From HyVt-477 sp965224605 (GTDB taxonomy: Bacteria > Pseudomonadota > Gammaproteobacteria > Thiotrichales > Thiotrichaceae): a DNA stretch of 64,000 nucleotides. A program made the translations under genes and the position numbers. Every line of letters starts with the position of its first letter. Position 1 is the stretch's first letter. Positions 45,974 through 55,347 of this stretch are shown here, in pieces. The notes under the pieces are model-generated. The model did not search any database, had not been told where the DNA came from, and saw nothing but the letters and a program-made list of their open reading frames with translations. The DNA lies in assembly GCA_965224605.1 (NCBI GenBank), contig CBDCZP010000009.1:1-64000 (forward strand), given 5' to 3'.

Positions 45974-46387
45974 TTATTGCCCAGTACTAGCAGCAATCAA
46001 ACCTATATTCTTCGCACCTGCGTTTTGTGCCGCAACCATCGCTTTCATAATAAAGTTATATTCAACGCCTTTATCCCCTTGAATGTAGACCGGGCGATTA
46101 GGCTTATCTCTCAATTGGTCAGCGATTTGATGTGCAAGTTCAGCAGGATCATTAATTTCATTATCACCGAGATAAAACATACCACTATTATCAACGGCTA
46201 TAGACACCGGTGTGGTTTCGTTATCAACCGCAACAGGGGCTGCATTAGCCTCCGGCAAATCAATCTCTACACCCGTTTGCATCATCGGCGCTGTCACCAT
46301 AAAAATAACCAACAACACCAACATGACATCAATGTAGGGTACGACATTCATTTCCGCCATCTGCTTTTTTCTTTGTCTACGACTCAT
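45974..46387 (-). CDS. tolR: Tol-Pal system protein TolR
   Basis: A 137-residue ExbD/TolR-family protein: short cytosolic N-terminus, one TM 'VVPYIDVMLVLLVIFMVTAP' with the essential Asp near residue 20, and a periplasmic domain ('GVEIDLPEANAAPV', 'PVYIQGDKGVEYNFIMKAMV'). Forms the proton channel with TolQ. Its ATG overlaps tolQ stop (ATGA). Confidence 0.96.
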   Translation of the reverse strand: MSRRQRKKQMAEMNVVPYIDVMLVLLVIFMVTAPMMQTGVEIDLPEANAAPVAVDNETTPVSIAVDNSGMFYLGDNEINDPAELAHQIADQLRDKPNRPVYIQGDKGVEYNFIMKAMVAAQNAGAKNIGLIAASTGQ

Positions 46388-47106
46388 AAATGCTTCCCTG
46401 CGCTATTCTCCGAGCTAATCCCTACACTAGTATTTTTTGTGAGTACATGCCGATCCAGCAAGGCAACGAACTCCTCGCGGAAATTCTCAAAGGAAACTGA
46501 TAATCTATCGACAGTATCACTAAACTTGTTATAGGCAATCACTGCGGGTATCGCTGCGAACAAGCCAAACGCGGTTGCTATTAAGGCTTCAGCAATGCCA
46601 GGGGCTACCACCGCCAAGGTTGCCTGCTTCATTTGCCCGATAGATAAGAAAGAATTCATAATCCCCCAAACCGTGCCGAACAATCCGATATAAGGACTGG
46701 TAGAACCTACAGTCGCCAGAAATGACAGGTTACGGTCATAACGATCCAACTCACGCGATTCTGCTACACGCATTGCCCTTTGTGCCGCTGGAACAACACC
46801 CGCAGTGAGTTCCGTGTTCCTGTTGGTAAGCCGAATGAATTCCTGATAACCCTCGTAAAACACCCTGTCCAGCCCTTCATGGGGTCGGGTGTTTTTTAAT
46901 TCGGAATATAATCGCTTTAGGGAAATCCCGCTCCAGAACCTGTCTTCAAAAGATTTACTGTGATTCTGTGCATCACGTAGCTGGCGATATTTTATGAAAA
47001 TCATTGCCCAGGAAGTGATAGACATCAGCACGAGAATCGCCATGATAATTTGTACTAATACACTAGCTTCCGTTATTAGCTTTAAAATCGAAAGATCTGC
47101 TTGCAC
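46384..47106 (-). CDS. tolQ: Tol-Pal system protein TolQ
   Basis: A 240-residue protein with three TM segments: near the N-terminus 'LVQIIMAILVLMSITSWAMI', then 'LATVGSTSPYIGLFGTVWGI' and 'GIAEALIATAFGLFAAIPAV', the MotA/TolQ/ExbB core. It begins with GTG at 47106 (AAGGA 8 bp upstream). First tol gene here: the usual upstream ybgC thioesterase is missing from 47107-47478. Confidence 0.96.
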   Translation of the reverse strand: MQADLSILKLITEASVLVQIIMAILVLMSITSWAMIFIKYRQLRDAQNHSKSFEDRFWSGISLKRLYSELKNTRPHEGLDRVFYEGYQEFIRLTNRNTELTAGVVPAAQRAMRVAESRELDRYDRNLSFLATVGSTSPYIGLFGTVWGIMNSFLSIGQMKQATLAVVAPGIAEALIATAFGLFAAIPAVIAYNKFSDTVDRLSVSFENFREEFVALLDRHVLTKNTSVGISSENSAGKHL

Positions 47107-47277
47107 GTTATTTATCCTTTACCCATACAATCCTAAAAAACTATTCTGAATTTACAACTTCTATTTGTTTTACCAGCTCTGGGCTGAAGTAACAAATGAG
47201 ACGCTTTAGAATAGCAACGACCAGACTTTAGAGAGTAACCCGTATCATAAGTTCCCGTCTAGCGACGTCAGATACAT

Positions 47278-47346
47278 GCACAGTCTCTTCAGGCTCGCCT
47301 ATTATGCTATTTTTCATCATATGGCGAGCCTGAAGGCTCACTTCCG
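47278..47346 (-). repeat. Short family-1 derivative
   Basis: GCACAGTCTCTTCAGGCTCG at the left, core ATTATGCTATTTTTCATCAT, and GGCGAGCCTGAAGGCTCACT at the right; inverse of the element at 23566-23622. The gap 47107-47478 otherwise shows only AT-rich promoter-like sequence. Confidence 0.75.
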
Positions 47347-47478
47347 TTAACAATAAAATAAGCTCATCCTGTTTTCATACGCCCCAAGGGATTCAACTAC
47401 GTTTTTTAGATTAAAAGAATTCCCCCATTTTTCCTACTCTGCTATTCTTTGTAGCAAATAAAACGCGAGGAATTAAAA

Positions 47479-48339
47479 ATGAAAAGATTACTACTTGTTG
47501 CGATATTACCCCTATCCTTATTAATGAATACTCATACAATGGCGGAAGGTGATTGGCCCGAACCTGAATTGAAAACAGAACTCGCTAAGGTTGACATGCC
47601 AGCTGTATCGACACCTGCTGCTACATCAACACTTTCATCTGCCCCATCATCAACAGCTCCAAGCTCTCAAGCACAAGCAACAACAATGGCTTACCTTGGT
47701 ATAGGTGTTGATATACTGCCTCAATCTGTCGTTGCTCAAATGCCTTCAGGAGTTTCCACCGGTGAAGGTATTTTAGTGACCCGTTTTGCTGATGATTCAC
47801 CTGCCAAAAAAAGTGGACTACGTGCTTACGATATTCTGTTGTCTTATGATGAAACCAAGTTGATTCATCCAAAACAGTTTATCGAACTGATCCGCGACGA
47901 CAAACCCGGTCGAGAAGTGAAACTAAAAGTATTACGCAATGGCAGCGTCAACACTCAAGTAATCACACTAGGCTCCCAGGATATTCCACAAGCACCAAAT
48001 GGACTAGCTATTAAGCAGTTAGGCAAGAATCTTTATCTTGCCAGCATTCGCTTTACGGATGCGAGTGGGAAAAAGCAATTACGAGAATACAAAGGCACGC
48101 GTGAGCAAATTTATTATCAAGCCATGAATGCAAAAGACTTGCCGGAAAAAGATAGACAACAAATTATGTATGCAGCAGGTGGTCCACAAAAGAAAAGCAA
48201 TAACAGCTGGGGTTCATTTATGCCTTTTGGCAACAGTCAGAACAACAAGGACAACAATAGCTGGGGGTCGTTTATGCCGTTTGGTGGAAACAACAATGGA
48301 AATAACTCATGGGGATCATTCTCACCGTTTAATCGTTAA
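47479..48339 (+). CDS. Secreted PDZ-domain protein with C-terminal NSWGSF-MPF repeats
   Basis: A 286-residue protein with signal peptide (cut after MNTHTMA). After a Ser/Thr/Ala/Pro linker, residues about 73-165 form a PDZ domain ('MAYLGIGVDILPQSVVAQMP', 'TRFADDSPAKKSGLRAYDIL', 'FIELIRDDKPGREVKLKVLR'). No protease domain is present. The last 45 residues contain three copies of N-N-S-W-G-S-F-(M/S)-P-F separated by Asn/Gly-rich spacers. The tail is unlike HtrA/DegS proteins and recalls Asn/Trp/Phe repeats in globule- or matrix-binding proteins; that link is inference. Monocistronic. Confidence 0.85.
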   Translation: MKRLLLVAILPLSLLMNTHTMAEGDWPEPELKTELAKVDMPAVSTPAATSTLSSAPSSTAPSSQAQATTMAYLGIGVDILPQSVVAQMPSGVSTGEGILVTRFADDSPAKKSGLRAYDILLSYDETKLIHPKQFIELIRDDKPGREVKLKVLRNGSVNTQVITLGSQDIPQAPNGLAIKQLGKNLYLASIRFTDASGKKQLREYKGTREQIYYQAMNAKDLPEKDRQQIMYAAGGPQKKSNNSWGSFMPFGNSQNNKDNNSWGSFMPFGGNNNGNNSWGSFSPFNR

Positions 48340-48457
48340 TTGATTTAGAAATTTCTCTGCTTGAGCTAATTGCTTATGGAACTTCCGATCAAGTCATGTT
48401 TTTCTGGACGTGAGCCTTCGTGTTGTATAACACGGGGGTTAACTCCTTAATTTCCCG

Positions 48458-48706
48458 TTATGATAAATCCATATCCAGTTTGTAGATAACATCGGGTGCC
48501 TTGTGTGGATTATTCTGTTGTTTAGTCGACGGTTGCTGCTGTTCTCGGCTAGTTTCCCGACTAGAAGACTGGTCGATAGAATGATTAGCCGTTTGTGTTG
48601 TCTGCTCAGGCTGAACAGAACAAGCTGTTGCTCCCAAAAGCACACTGACTAAAAGTAGATAAACAACAGAAGGATAGTTTTTTAAACGTAAATAACCCAT
48701 ATGCAA
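48458..48706 (-). CDS. Small lipoprotein
   Basis: An 82-residue (or 80 from the second ATG) protein with a lipoprotein signal 'SVVYLLLVSVLLGATACS' and a Gln/Ser/Thr-rich polar tail. A real lipobox (GATAC) in a short ORF supports coding, but there is no family match. It lies between the PDZ gene and cysZ. A family-1 end fragment (GACGTGAGCCTTCG, about 48409) lies just downstream. Confidence 0.5.
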   Translation of the reverse strand: MHMGYLRLKNYPSVVYLLLVSVLLGATACSVQPEQTTQTANHSIDQSSSRETSREQQQPSTKQQNNPHKAPDVIYKLDMDLS

Positions 48707-48809
48707 CCATAAATCCCATGTAGTAAAAGTTACTCACATGGACAACAAAATAGCTAATGGGTTCATTTTTCGTTCATGTTTACATATTTAGTAACATAGC
48801 ACATTGTAT

Positions 48810-49562
48810 TCAACGACCTGATAACCTCTCTACCCAAAGCTCCGTGCTACCAGCAACACTCACCGGCATGGCAAAAAAGTTCACAATCGGAATCATGGTC
48901 ATCAGCATTACTCCAGATCCAAAACCCAACGATAGAAAACGGTTTTTCTTCAGCAAACTCACTTCTTCCTTGAAGAACATATCATGGTTGCTCATGGGAT
49001 AATCCGCATATTCTAATGACAGCATCCAGATGCCATAGATTATCCATGCAAATGGCGCGACGACGTTTATCACAGGAATAACCGTGATGATTAGCAGCAC
49101 AATCAACCATTTCAGCATATGGGCTATTTTTTTGCCTTCACTGGATAACGTTCGACCTACAACAGACAGGGTTGTTTGTTCGTCCGCCTGCTCCATTGCA
49201 TCTCCCCGTACATCCCGTAGATGCTGTTCTACCTTATAAGCCAGCATGGAATTAAAGGGGGCTGCTATCAGATTAGCGATAACCGTAAAGCTATAATAGG
49301 TTGCGATAATAATGACTATGGCGAAGAGGGGTCTTAAAATCCACAGGATGCCGGTTTCTAACCAGTCCGGTATCCAGGAAATACTACTCAACAGGGAATT
49401 CATCCAGCCATCAAACTGGCTATAACCCATATAAATCGCAAGACTAAAAACCACCAGATTCACTAATATAGGAACAACGGCATAACGTCTAACACCAGCC
49501 TTGCTAATCAATGAAAAACCTTTGAAAGCGTATTTTAATCCGCTGAAATAATTTCCGATCAT
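48810..49562 (-). CDS. cysZ: Sulfate transporter CysZ-like (EI24) membrane protein
   Basis: A 250-residue polytopic protein opening 'YFSGLKYAFKGFSLISKAGV' and 'RRYAVVPILVNLVVFSLAIY', with 'YYSFTVIANLIAAPFNSMLA' and 'WLIVLLIITVIPVINVVAPF' later. These are CysZ/EI24 landmarks. CysZ mediates sulfate uptake for cysteine synthesis. Its ATG overlaps the upstream kinase gene by 4 bp, so they are one operon, though the functional link is unclear. Confidence 0.88.
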   Translation of the reverse strand: MIGNYFSGLKYAFKGFSLISKAGVRRYAVVPILVNLVVFSLAIYMGYSQFDGWMNSLLSSISWIPDWLETGILWILRPLFAIVIIIATYYSFTVIANLIAAPFNSMLAYKVEQHLRDVRGDAMEQADEQTTLSVVGRTLSSEGKKIAHMLKWLIVLLIITVIPVINVVAPFAWIIYGIWMLSLEYADYPMSNHDMFFKEEVSLLKKNRFLSLGFGSGVMLMTMIPIVNFFAMPVSVAGSTELWVERLSGR

Positions 49563-50803
49563 TTGGACAAGTCTCCTCTATCACTTGCTAACAAAGCTGC
49601 ACCATAAGCAGCTTCTGTATATTCTGCACGATTAACCGGAATACCTAAAACAGCTTCTCGCATCTTCATCCATTGCTTATTCTCACTGCCGCCACCTACT
49701 GTTGTAATCTCACTAATCAGGGGTGCACCTAATTTTTTTAACAGTTGATAACCAGTACTTTCTACTCGGGACAAACTTTCCAGTAACGCCTGAAAGAAAA
49801 CCACGTCATTATCAGGGCGTGGGGTAAGCACGGGTTCTAGTTGTGGATCATTGACAGGAAAGCGCTCTCCTATTTTTGTTAACGGATAATAATGGATACC
49901 TGTCGGCACCTGAATATTCATCTGTTTCGTCATTGATTGCATAGCGACATCATCAAAGTATTGCCGCAGGATTTGCCCACCACAGTTGGATGCGCCACCT
50001 ACTAGCCATTGATTAAAATAAGGCTGACTATAAACGCCATACTCCGGCGCTGTAATGGGTTTATCCGAGAGTACTTTTAACACCATGGTACTGCCTAAAG
50101 AGGTTACTGCACTGCCGACTTGACTGATCTTTGTCGCCATCACTGCTGCAACACTATCAGTAGTTCCGGCAACCAGTTGTAGATCACTACTTAATGATAA
50201 TGCTTTGGCGATGGATGGAAGAACAACGCTCACTAGCTGACCGGAAGACAGCACCTTGGGCAACATGGTTGTTGTCACCCCATAATCCGCCATCCACGAT
50301 GGCCATTGTTTGGTGGCAACATCATAGCCCAGCTTAAAACAGTTGTTTTGATCACTGATGCCAAAATAACCCGTCAATTTACCCTTAATGTAGTCTGCCT
50401 GGGTGACGATCCTCAGCCCCATGAAATCCTTTTTTAAATTCACCTGCTCAAGTAAACGTAAAACCCGAATAAACGTATCATTCAATCCTGATAAATCCTT
50501 GTCAGGCATAGTAAAACTAGCGTCATGATCATTGTATAAAAGTGGCTCTGTAACAGGCTGCCCTGCATTATTGACCAGTAATACACTTCCAGAAGTGCCA
50601 TCTATCGCCAAAAAACCAATCTTGGTTCTAATCGTTTTAGGGAGTGATCGAATAAGCTGACAACAGGATTGCCACCACATCTCACAGGTTTGTTTGTCTG
50701 CATGGGGATAATGCAGTTTAGCCTCGGCAATGATGTCGTGCTGCTGATCAATCACGCAGACACGAACACCCGATGTACCTAAATCAAGTCCTGCATAAAA
50801 CAT
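49559..50803 (-). CDS. FGGY-family carbohydrate kinase
   Basis: A 414-residue sugar-kinase: phosphate-1 loop 'YAGLDLGTSGVRVCVID', 'IGFLAIDGTSGSVLLVNNAG' with catalytic-type Asp, 'VAGTTDSVAAVMATKISQVG', and the adenosine motif 'ITTVGGGSENKQWMKMREAV'. Shorter than xylulokinase or glycerol kinase (about 490-500), resembling the compact D-ribulose/xylulose kinase-like proteins found next to various genes in proteobacteria and cyanobacteria. Substrate not assigned. Operon with cysZ. Confidence 0.85.
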   Translation of the reverse strand: MFYAGLDLGTSGVRVCVIDQQHDIIAEAKLHYPHADKQTCEMWWQSCCQLIRSLPKTIRTKIGFLAIDGTSGSVLLVNNAGQPVTEPLLYNDHDASFTMPDKDLSGLNDTFIRVLRLLEQVNLKKDFMGLRIVTQADYIKGKLTGYFGISDQNNCFKLGYDVATKQWPSWMADYGVTTTMLPKVLSSGQLVSVVLPSIAKALSLSSDLQLVAGTTDSVAAVMATKISQVGSAVTSLGSTMVLKVLSDKPITAPEYGVYSQPYFNQWLVGGASNCGGQILRQYFDDVAMQSMTKQMNIQVPTGIHYYPLTKIGERFPVNDPQLEPVLTPRPDNDVVFFQALLESLSRVESTGYQLLKKLGAPLISEITTVGGGSENKQWMKMREAVLGIPVNRAEYTEAAYGAALLASDRGDLSK

Positions 50804-50862
50804 ATAAGACCATTAATAACTCGCTTAAGATTAGGGAAAATTTGTATAAGTCATCTTGTATT

Positions 50863-51060
50863 GGAGGTGAGCCTTCAGAGACTGTGCAAGTATTCCTTTG
50901 TAGGGTGTGCCGACGAAGGAGGCGCACCATGAATCAATAACTTACGGTGCGCCTCGTACCTCGGCACACCCTACAAATGAGATTTTTCTTAATACTTGCA
51001 CAGTCTCTTCAGGCTCGCAATACGGTGTTTTAAATCAACACTTAGGCGAAGCTTTAGAAG
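50863..51060 (+). repeat. Family-1 palindromic repeat, copy D
   Basis: GGAGGTGAGCCTTCAGAGAC... core ...AATACTTGCACAGTCTCTTC plus the extra right arm ending GGCGAAGCTTTAG, as in copy A. Adjacent to a family-2 copy. Confidence 0.9.
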
Positions 51061-51067
51061 ATTAGTT

Positions 51068-51149
51068 GTAGGCCGGATAAGGAACGCCATCCGGCAAACT
51101 ACTAATTAACAGCTCTTTGTCGTATGGCGCTCTCGCTTATACGACCTAC
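51068..51149 (+). repeat. Family-2 REP-like repeat
   Basis: GTAGGCCGGATAAGGAACGC ... CTTATACGACCTAC, 82 bp, degenerate on one side. The gene-free span 50804-51188 is filled by this and family-1 copy D. Confidence 0.85.
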
Positions 51150-51188
51150 CCTTTAGCGTTTCAGGATTCCGGCTTAATCAGAGCCTCA

Positions 51189-51578
51189 TCAAGGCAGCTC
51201 AACTTTCTGGGCAGGCACCCAACCCATTTTCTGATGCTCCGCGACAACCGTTGTATAGACCCCGCCACGCACATTGAAATCAGCGGTTAAACGCATAAAC
51301 CGTGGTTTCATCGCAGTGGCAAGATCAGCCAAAATTTCGTTGGTAACCGCTTCATGAAAAGCACCTTCATCACGAAAAGCCCAGATATAGAGCTTCAATG
51401 ATTTAAGTTCTACACATAGTTCATCAGGGACATATTCCAAGCGCAATTCCGCAAAGTCCGGCTGTCCCGTCATCGGACATAAACAGGTAAATTCAGGAAG
51501 AGTAATACGGATGGTATAATCCACATCTTGTTGAGGGTTAGGGAAGGTTTGCAAATCTTTTGAAGGTGAAGTACTCAT
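51189..51578 (-). CDS. queF: NADPH-dependent 7-cyano-7-deazaguanine reductase QueF
   Basis: A 129-residue unimodular (YkvM-type) QueF. The active site 'EFTCLCPMTGQPDFAELRLE' holds the thioimide Cys34 and Asp41; 'ELKSLKLYIWAFRDEGAFHE' is the NADPH/folding motif. It reduces preQ0 to preQ1 for queuosine in tRNA. The E. coli type is about twice this length. Alone on its transcript. Confidence 0.95.
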   Translation of the reverse strand: MSTSPSKDLQTFPNPQQDVDYTIRITLPEFTCLCPMTGQPDFAELRLEYVPDELCVELKSLKLYIWAFRDEGAFHEAVTNEILADLATAMKPRFMRLTADFNVRGGVYTTVVAEHQKMGWVPAQKVELP

Positions 51579-51764
51579 GAGTCCTTTATCCAGTAATAAT
51601 AGTTACAAGATATTGTATCTCATTTTGTATCGCTTTTTATCTTGCCTCATCACATCCGCGTTCATAACATAACTACTGCCGTAAATGCCCTATAAATATT
51701 TAGTAAATTTGTATATCATTACTCTCTGTATCCCAACCTAAACCTGAACTGGAAACTCACATAA

Positions 51765-54700
51765 GTGCGACTCAGCAAAATAAAACTCGCGGGATTTAAA
51801 TCTTTCGTCGACCCCACTACTATTGACCTACGCAGTAACCTGACCGGTATTGTCGGGCCAAACGGCTGTGGAAAGTCAAATACGATTGATGCGGTGCGCT
51901 GGGTTATGGGTGAAAGTAGCGCCAAGCATTTACGCGGCAGCTCAATGGAAGATGTTATCTTTAATGGCTCTTCATCGCGCAAGCCCGTTGGCCAGGCATC
52001 TGTGGAACTGGTGTTTGATAATTCCGACGCCTCGTTGGGCGGTGAATTTGCTAAATTCACTGAAATAGCGATCAAACGTCAAGTCACCCGTGAGGGTGCT
52101 TCCAAATACTTCCTTAATGGAACCAAATGTCGGCGTCGTGATATTACCGACATCTTCCTTGGCACAGGTCTGGGGCCACGTAGCTACGCCATTATCGAAC
52201 AGGGTATGATTTCCAGGCTAGTCGATGCCAAACCTGAGGAATTACGCGTCTATCTGGAAGAAGCGGCAGGTATTTCTAAATATCGCCAACGCCGTCGAGA
52301 AACAGAGAACCGTATCCGTCATACCAGAGAAAATCTGGATAGACTGAGTGATTTACGTGAAGAAATTGACAAACATCTGACACAATTAAAGCGTCAGTCC
52401 AATGCCGCTGAACGCTACAAAAAGCATAAAAACTCCGAACGCCTACTTGAAGCTGAGTTGCTGGTGTTACGCTTACAAGACATACGTAAACAGGTTGAAC
52501 AACAAGAAGCGGAAATTGCCCAGCAAGGTGTTCTACAGCAAGAAAAAATTGCCAACCTGCGTGAAACAGAAAAATTCATAGAAGAACAACGTAACCAGTA
52601 CACCGAAGCGAACGATAAGCAAAATGTCATTCAAGGTGAGTTCTACAAAATCGGTGCTGAAATTTCACGCATAGAGCAAACCATTAAACATCAGCAAGAA
52701 GCTAAAGCTCGCTTCGAGCAGCAATTTTCTCATGTCGAACAAGAGCTGGAAACCAGTCAAGAACATTTGTCAGAAGATCAGGCAACGGAGACATTTAGCC
52801 AGCGTGAAATAGAAAGCAATACGCAACGATTAGCAGACCTCAATAAGCAGCTGGAAGAAAAAAAGCAGCACTTTGAAAAAGCTGATAGTGCCTTAACTGC
52901 ATGGCAAGAAAAATGGACAACCCTGCAAGAATCTATTGCCGAGCCTACTCAACAGGCACAAATAGAACGCTCCCGAATGGAACAGCTAGAACGGCAGATT
53001 CAACAGCACAAGCAACGACTTGAGCGTCTTAGCACTACTGATTTGGGTCACAATGTTGAGCAATTATTAGTGACTGTTGGAACCCATAAAACTGACTTGC
53101 TCACGGTCGAAAAAGAATACTCCACCGCCTCAAATGATCTGCACAATGCCAATAAAACGACTGAATCACTCGATACAGACATTCGTGAATTACAAACCAC
53201 CGAAAATAAACTACGTTCTGAACAACAATCATTAACGGGTAGACTCGCATCACTCAATGCCCTGCAACAAGCAGGACTTGGCAAGGACAAACAAAAAACC
53301 ACCCAATGGCTTAATCAACAAGGTCTGGGTGAAAATAAACGACTTGCGGAATCACTACACATTGATAGTGGCTGGGAAAAGGCGCTTGAAACAGTGCTAG
53401 GTAGTGATATTGAGTCGATTGAAATTGACCGACTCGACGCTCTAAAAACATCGCTAGACAACCTTCCTTCCGGCGTCTCGCTGTCTTTTTTCAGTCATGA
53501 TAAAGATAACAGCAATACTCAACCCGCAAGTCAGACTCAACCCGCAAACCTATTGCTTAGCAAAATAAGCAATCCACCTGCAAGTATTGTTAGCCTGTTG
53601 TCTGGCATATTCTACGCAGATGATTTACCGCAAGCGTTATCTGCTCGTGGTCAACTGGCGAATAACGAGTCTATTATTTGCAAAAACGGCATCTGGCTAG
53701 GTACAAACTGGTTGCGTGCTTTGTCCTCAGGCAGTTCAGATAACTCAAGCGACAATGCAGAAGGCGTCTTAAGTCGTAAAAAAGAGATAACTGCATTATC
53801 TCATGATCTAAATGCGCTCAATAAAGAACTCCAGCAGACTACAGAATCTTTAGAAAGCAACAGAGCCCAACGCAAAGCGCTAAATGAACAACGCACCAAC
53901 TTTCAAAACCAGCATAACGAGCTACATCGTAAACAATCACAGCTGGAAAATGTGGTGACTTCCACCTTGCAACGCATTGAACAAACAAAGTTACAACAAC
54001 AACAAAGCAGTACCGAAAAAAACGAAGTGCTTAAAGCCATTGAAACACTCGAAGAAGAACATGTTAATGCCACCGAAAAACGTAATGCGGCTGTCACTCT
54101 GGTAGAAAAACTATCTGCCGAGAAAGCAACACTTCAGCAACAGCAGGACGAATATACAGAACGGGCTAAATTAACTCGCCAACAAATGCTCGAAGCACAA
54201 GCTGAACAGCAACAGCTGCAACATCAAATCGAGTCATTAAAACAAACACTAACACAAGCTCAACAACACATAGCGCGAGCAACCGAACGCTTGCAAACAT
54301 TGACGAGTAGACGTGTACAATTGCAGGAAGAGCTACAACAATCACAAACACCTACCGAGGATCACACCGAGCAACTTGAAAAATTATTGCAACAGCGAAA
54401 CGAAAGCGAAGAACAACTCAAGCTTGCGCGTACTGAATTACAATCCATCGAACACCAGATTCGCACCTTCAATGAACAACGAGTTAACAATGAACACGCG
54501 GTAGAAACCGTCCGCAATGCATTAGAAGCGATGAAACTCACCTGGCAAGAATCATCAGTTCGCATGAAAACCTTGCTGGAACAGTTTTCAGAAAACGACT
54601 ACGAATTGGAAGCCATAGAAAAAGATCTTGCTACGGATGCTGGCGTAAAATCACACCACCAACAACTGGATGAAATAAAGGCTAAAATTCAACGCCTCGG

Positions 54701-55310
54701 CGCTATCAACCTTGCTGCCATTGATGAGTTCGAACAGGAATCCGAGCGCAAAAAGTATCTTGATGATCAAAACGATGATTTAACCGAAGCACTGGACACC
54801 TTAGAAACCGCAATTGCCAGGATAGATAAAGACACGCGAAGCCTGTTTAAAGACACTTTCGACAAAGTTAATAACCGCATTGGTGAGATGTTCCCACGCT
54901 TGTTTGGTGGTGGTAAAGCCTATCTGGAAATGACGGATAACGACTTGCTGACTACGGGTATTGTGATTATGGCAAGACCACCCGGGAAAAGAATCAGCAA
55001 TATCCATCTGATGTCAGGAGGCGAAAAAGCCCTCACCGCAGCGGCTCTGGTATTCGCCATTTTTGAGTTAAACCCGGCACCTTTCTGTATGCTGGATGAG
55101 GTCGACGCGCCGCTAGATGAGGCCAATGTCAAGCGCTTTGCCGAGCTAGTCAAACATATGTCTGAACGTATCCAATTTATCTTCATCACGCACAACAAAA
55201 CAACCATGGAAGTTGCGGAAAACCTGATTGGTGTTACCATGCGCGAACTGGGCGTTTCGCGTACAGTTTCTGTCAATATCTCTGATGCTGCCGAGATGTC
55301 AAAAAGGTAA
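51765..55310 (+). CDS. smc: Chromosome segregation protein SMC
   Basis: An 1181-residue SMC: Walker A 'GPNGCGKSN' (31-39), coiled coil 1, hinge around residues 500-640, coiled coil 2, signature 'LMSGGEKALTAAAL' near residue 1084 and Walker B 'FCMLDEVDAPLDEANV' near 1106. It compacts and resolves DNA with ScpA/ScpB. Start is GTG at 51765 with a weak ribosome site; no better in-frame start. The presence of SMC rather than MukB excludes the Enterobacterales/Vibrionales lineages. Divergent from queF. Confidence 0.97.
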   Translation: MRLSKIKLAGFKSFVDPTTIDLRSNLTGIVGPNGCGKSNTIDAVRWVMGESSAKHLRGSSMEDVIFNGSSSRKPVGQASVELVFDNSDASLGGEFAKFTEIAIKRQVTREGASKYFLNGTKCRRRDITDIFLGTGLGPRSYAIIEQGMISRLVDAKPEELRVYLEEAAGISKYRQRRRETENRIRHTRENLDRLSDLREEIDKHLTQLKRQSNAAERYKKHKNSERLLEAELLVLRLQDIRKQVEQQEAEIAQQGVLQQEKIANLRETEKFIEEQRNQYTEANDKQNVIQGEFYKIGAEISRIEQTIKHQQEAKARFEQQFSHVEQELETSQEHLSEDQATETFSQREIESNTQRLADLNKQLEEKKQHFEKADSALTAWQEKWTTLQESIAEPTQQAQIERSRMEQLERQIQQHKQRLERLSTTDLGHNVEQLLVTVGTHKTDLLTVEKEYSTASNDLHNANKTTESLDTDIRELQTTENKLRSEQQSLTGRLASLNALQQAGLGKDKQKTTQWLNQQGLGENKRLAESLHIDSGWEKALETVLGSDIESIEIDRLDALKTSLDNLPSGVSLSFFSHDKDNSNTQPASQTQPANLLLSKISNPPASIVSLLSGIFYADDLPQALSARGQLANNESIICKNGIWLGTNWLRALSSGSSDNSSDNAEGVLSRKKEITALSHDLNALNKELQQTTESLESNRAQRKALNEQRTNFQNQHNELHRKQSQLENVVTSTLQRIEQTKLQQQQSSTEKNEVLKAIETLEEEHVNATEKRNAAVTLVEKLSAEKATLQQQQDEYTERAKLTRQQMLEAQAEQQQLQHQIESLKQTLTQAQQHIARATERLQTLTSRRVQLQEELQQSQTPTEDHTEQLEKLLQQRNESEEQLKLARTELQSIEHQIRTFNEQRVNNEHAVETVRNALEAMKLTWQESSVRMKTLLEQFSENDYELEAIEKDLATDAGVKSHHQQLDEIKAKIQRLGAINLAAIDEFEQESERKKYLDDQNDDLTEALDTLETAIARIDKDTRSLFKDTFDKVNNRIGEMFPRLFGGGKAYLEMTDNDLLTTGIVIMARPPGKRISNIHLMSGGEKALTAAALVFAIFELNPAPFCMLDEVDAPLDEANVKRFAELVKHMSERIQFIFITHNKTTMEVAENLIGVTMRELGVSRTVSVNISDAAEMSKR

Positions 55311-55347
55311 CGAGATCAATGGTGAAAGGATAAAAAGGTAAACCGTT

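Noticed and set aside
45977..46534. 185-residue plus-strand frame
   Set aside because: Antisense of tolR/tolQ, which carry clear family motifs on the minus strand.
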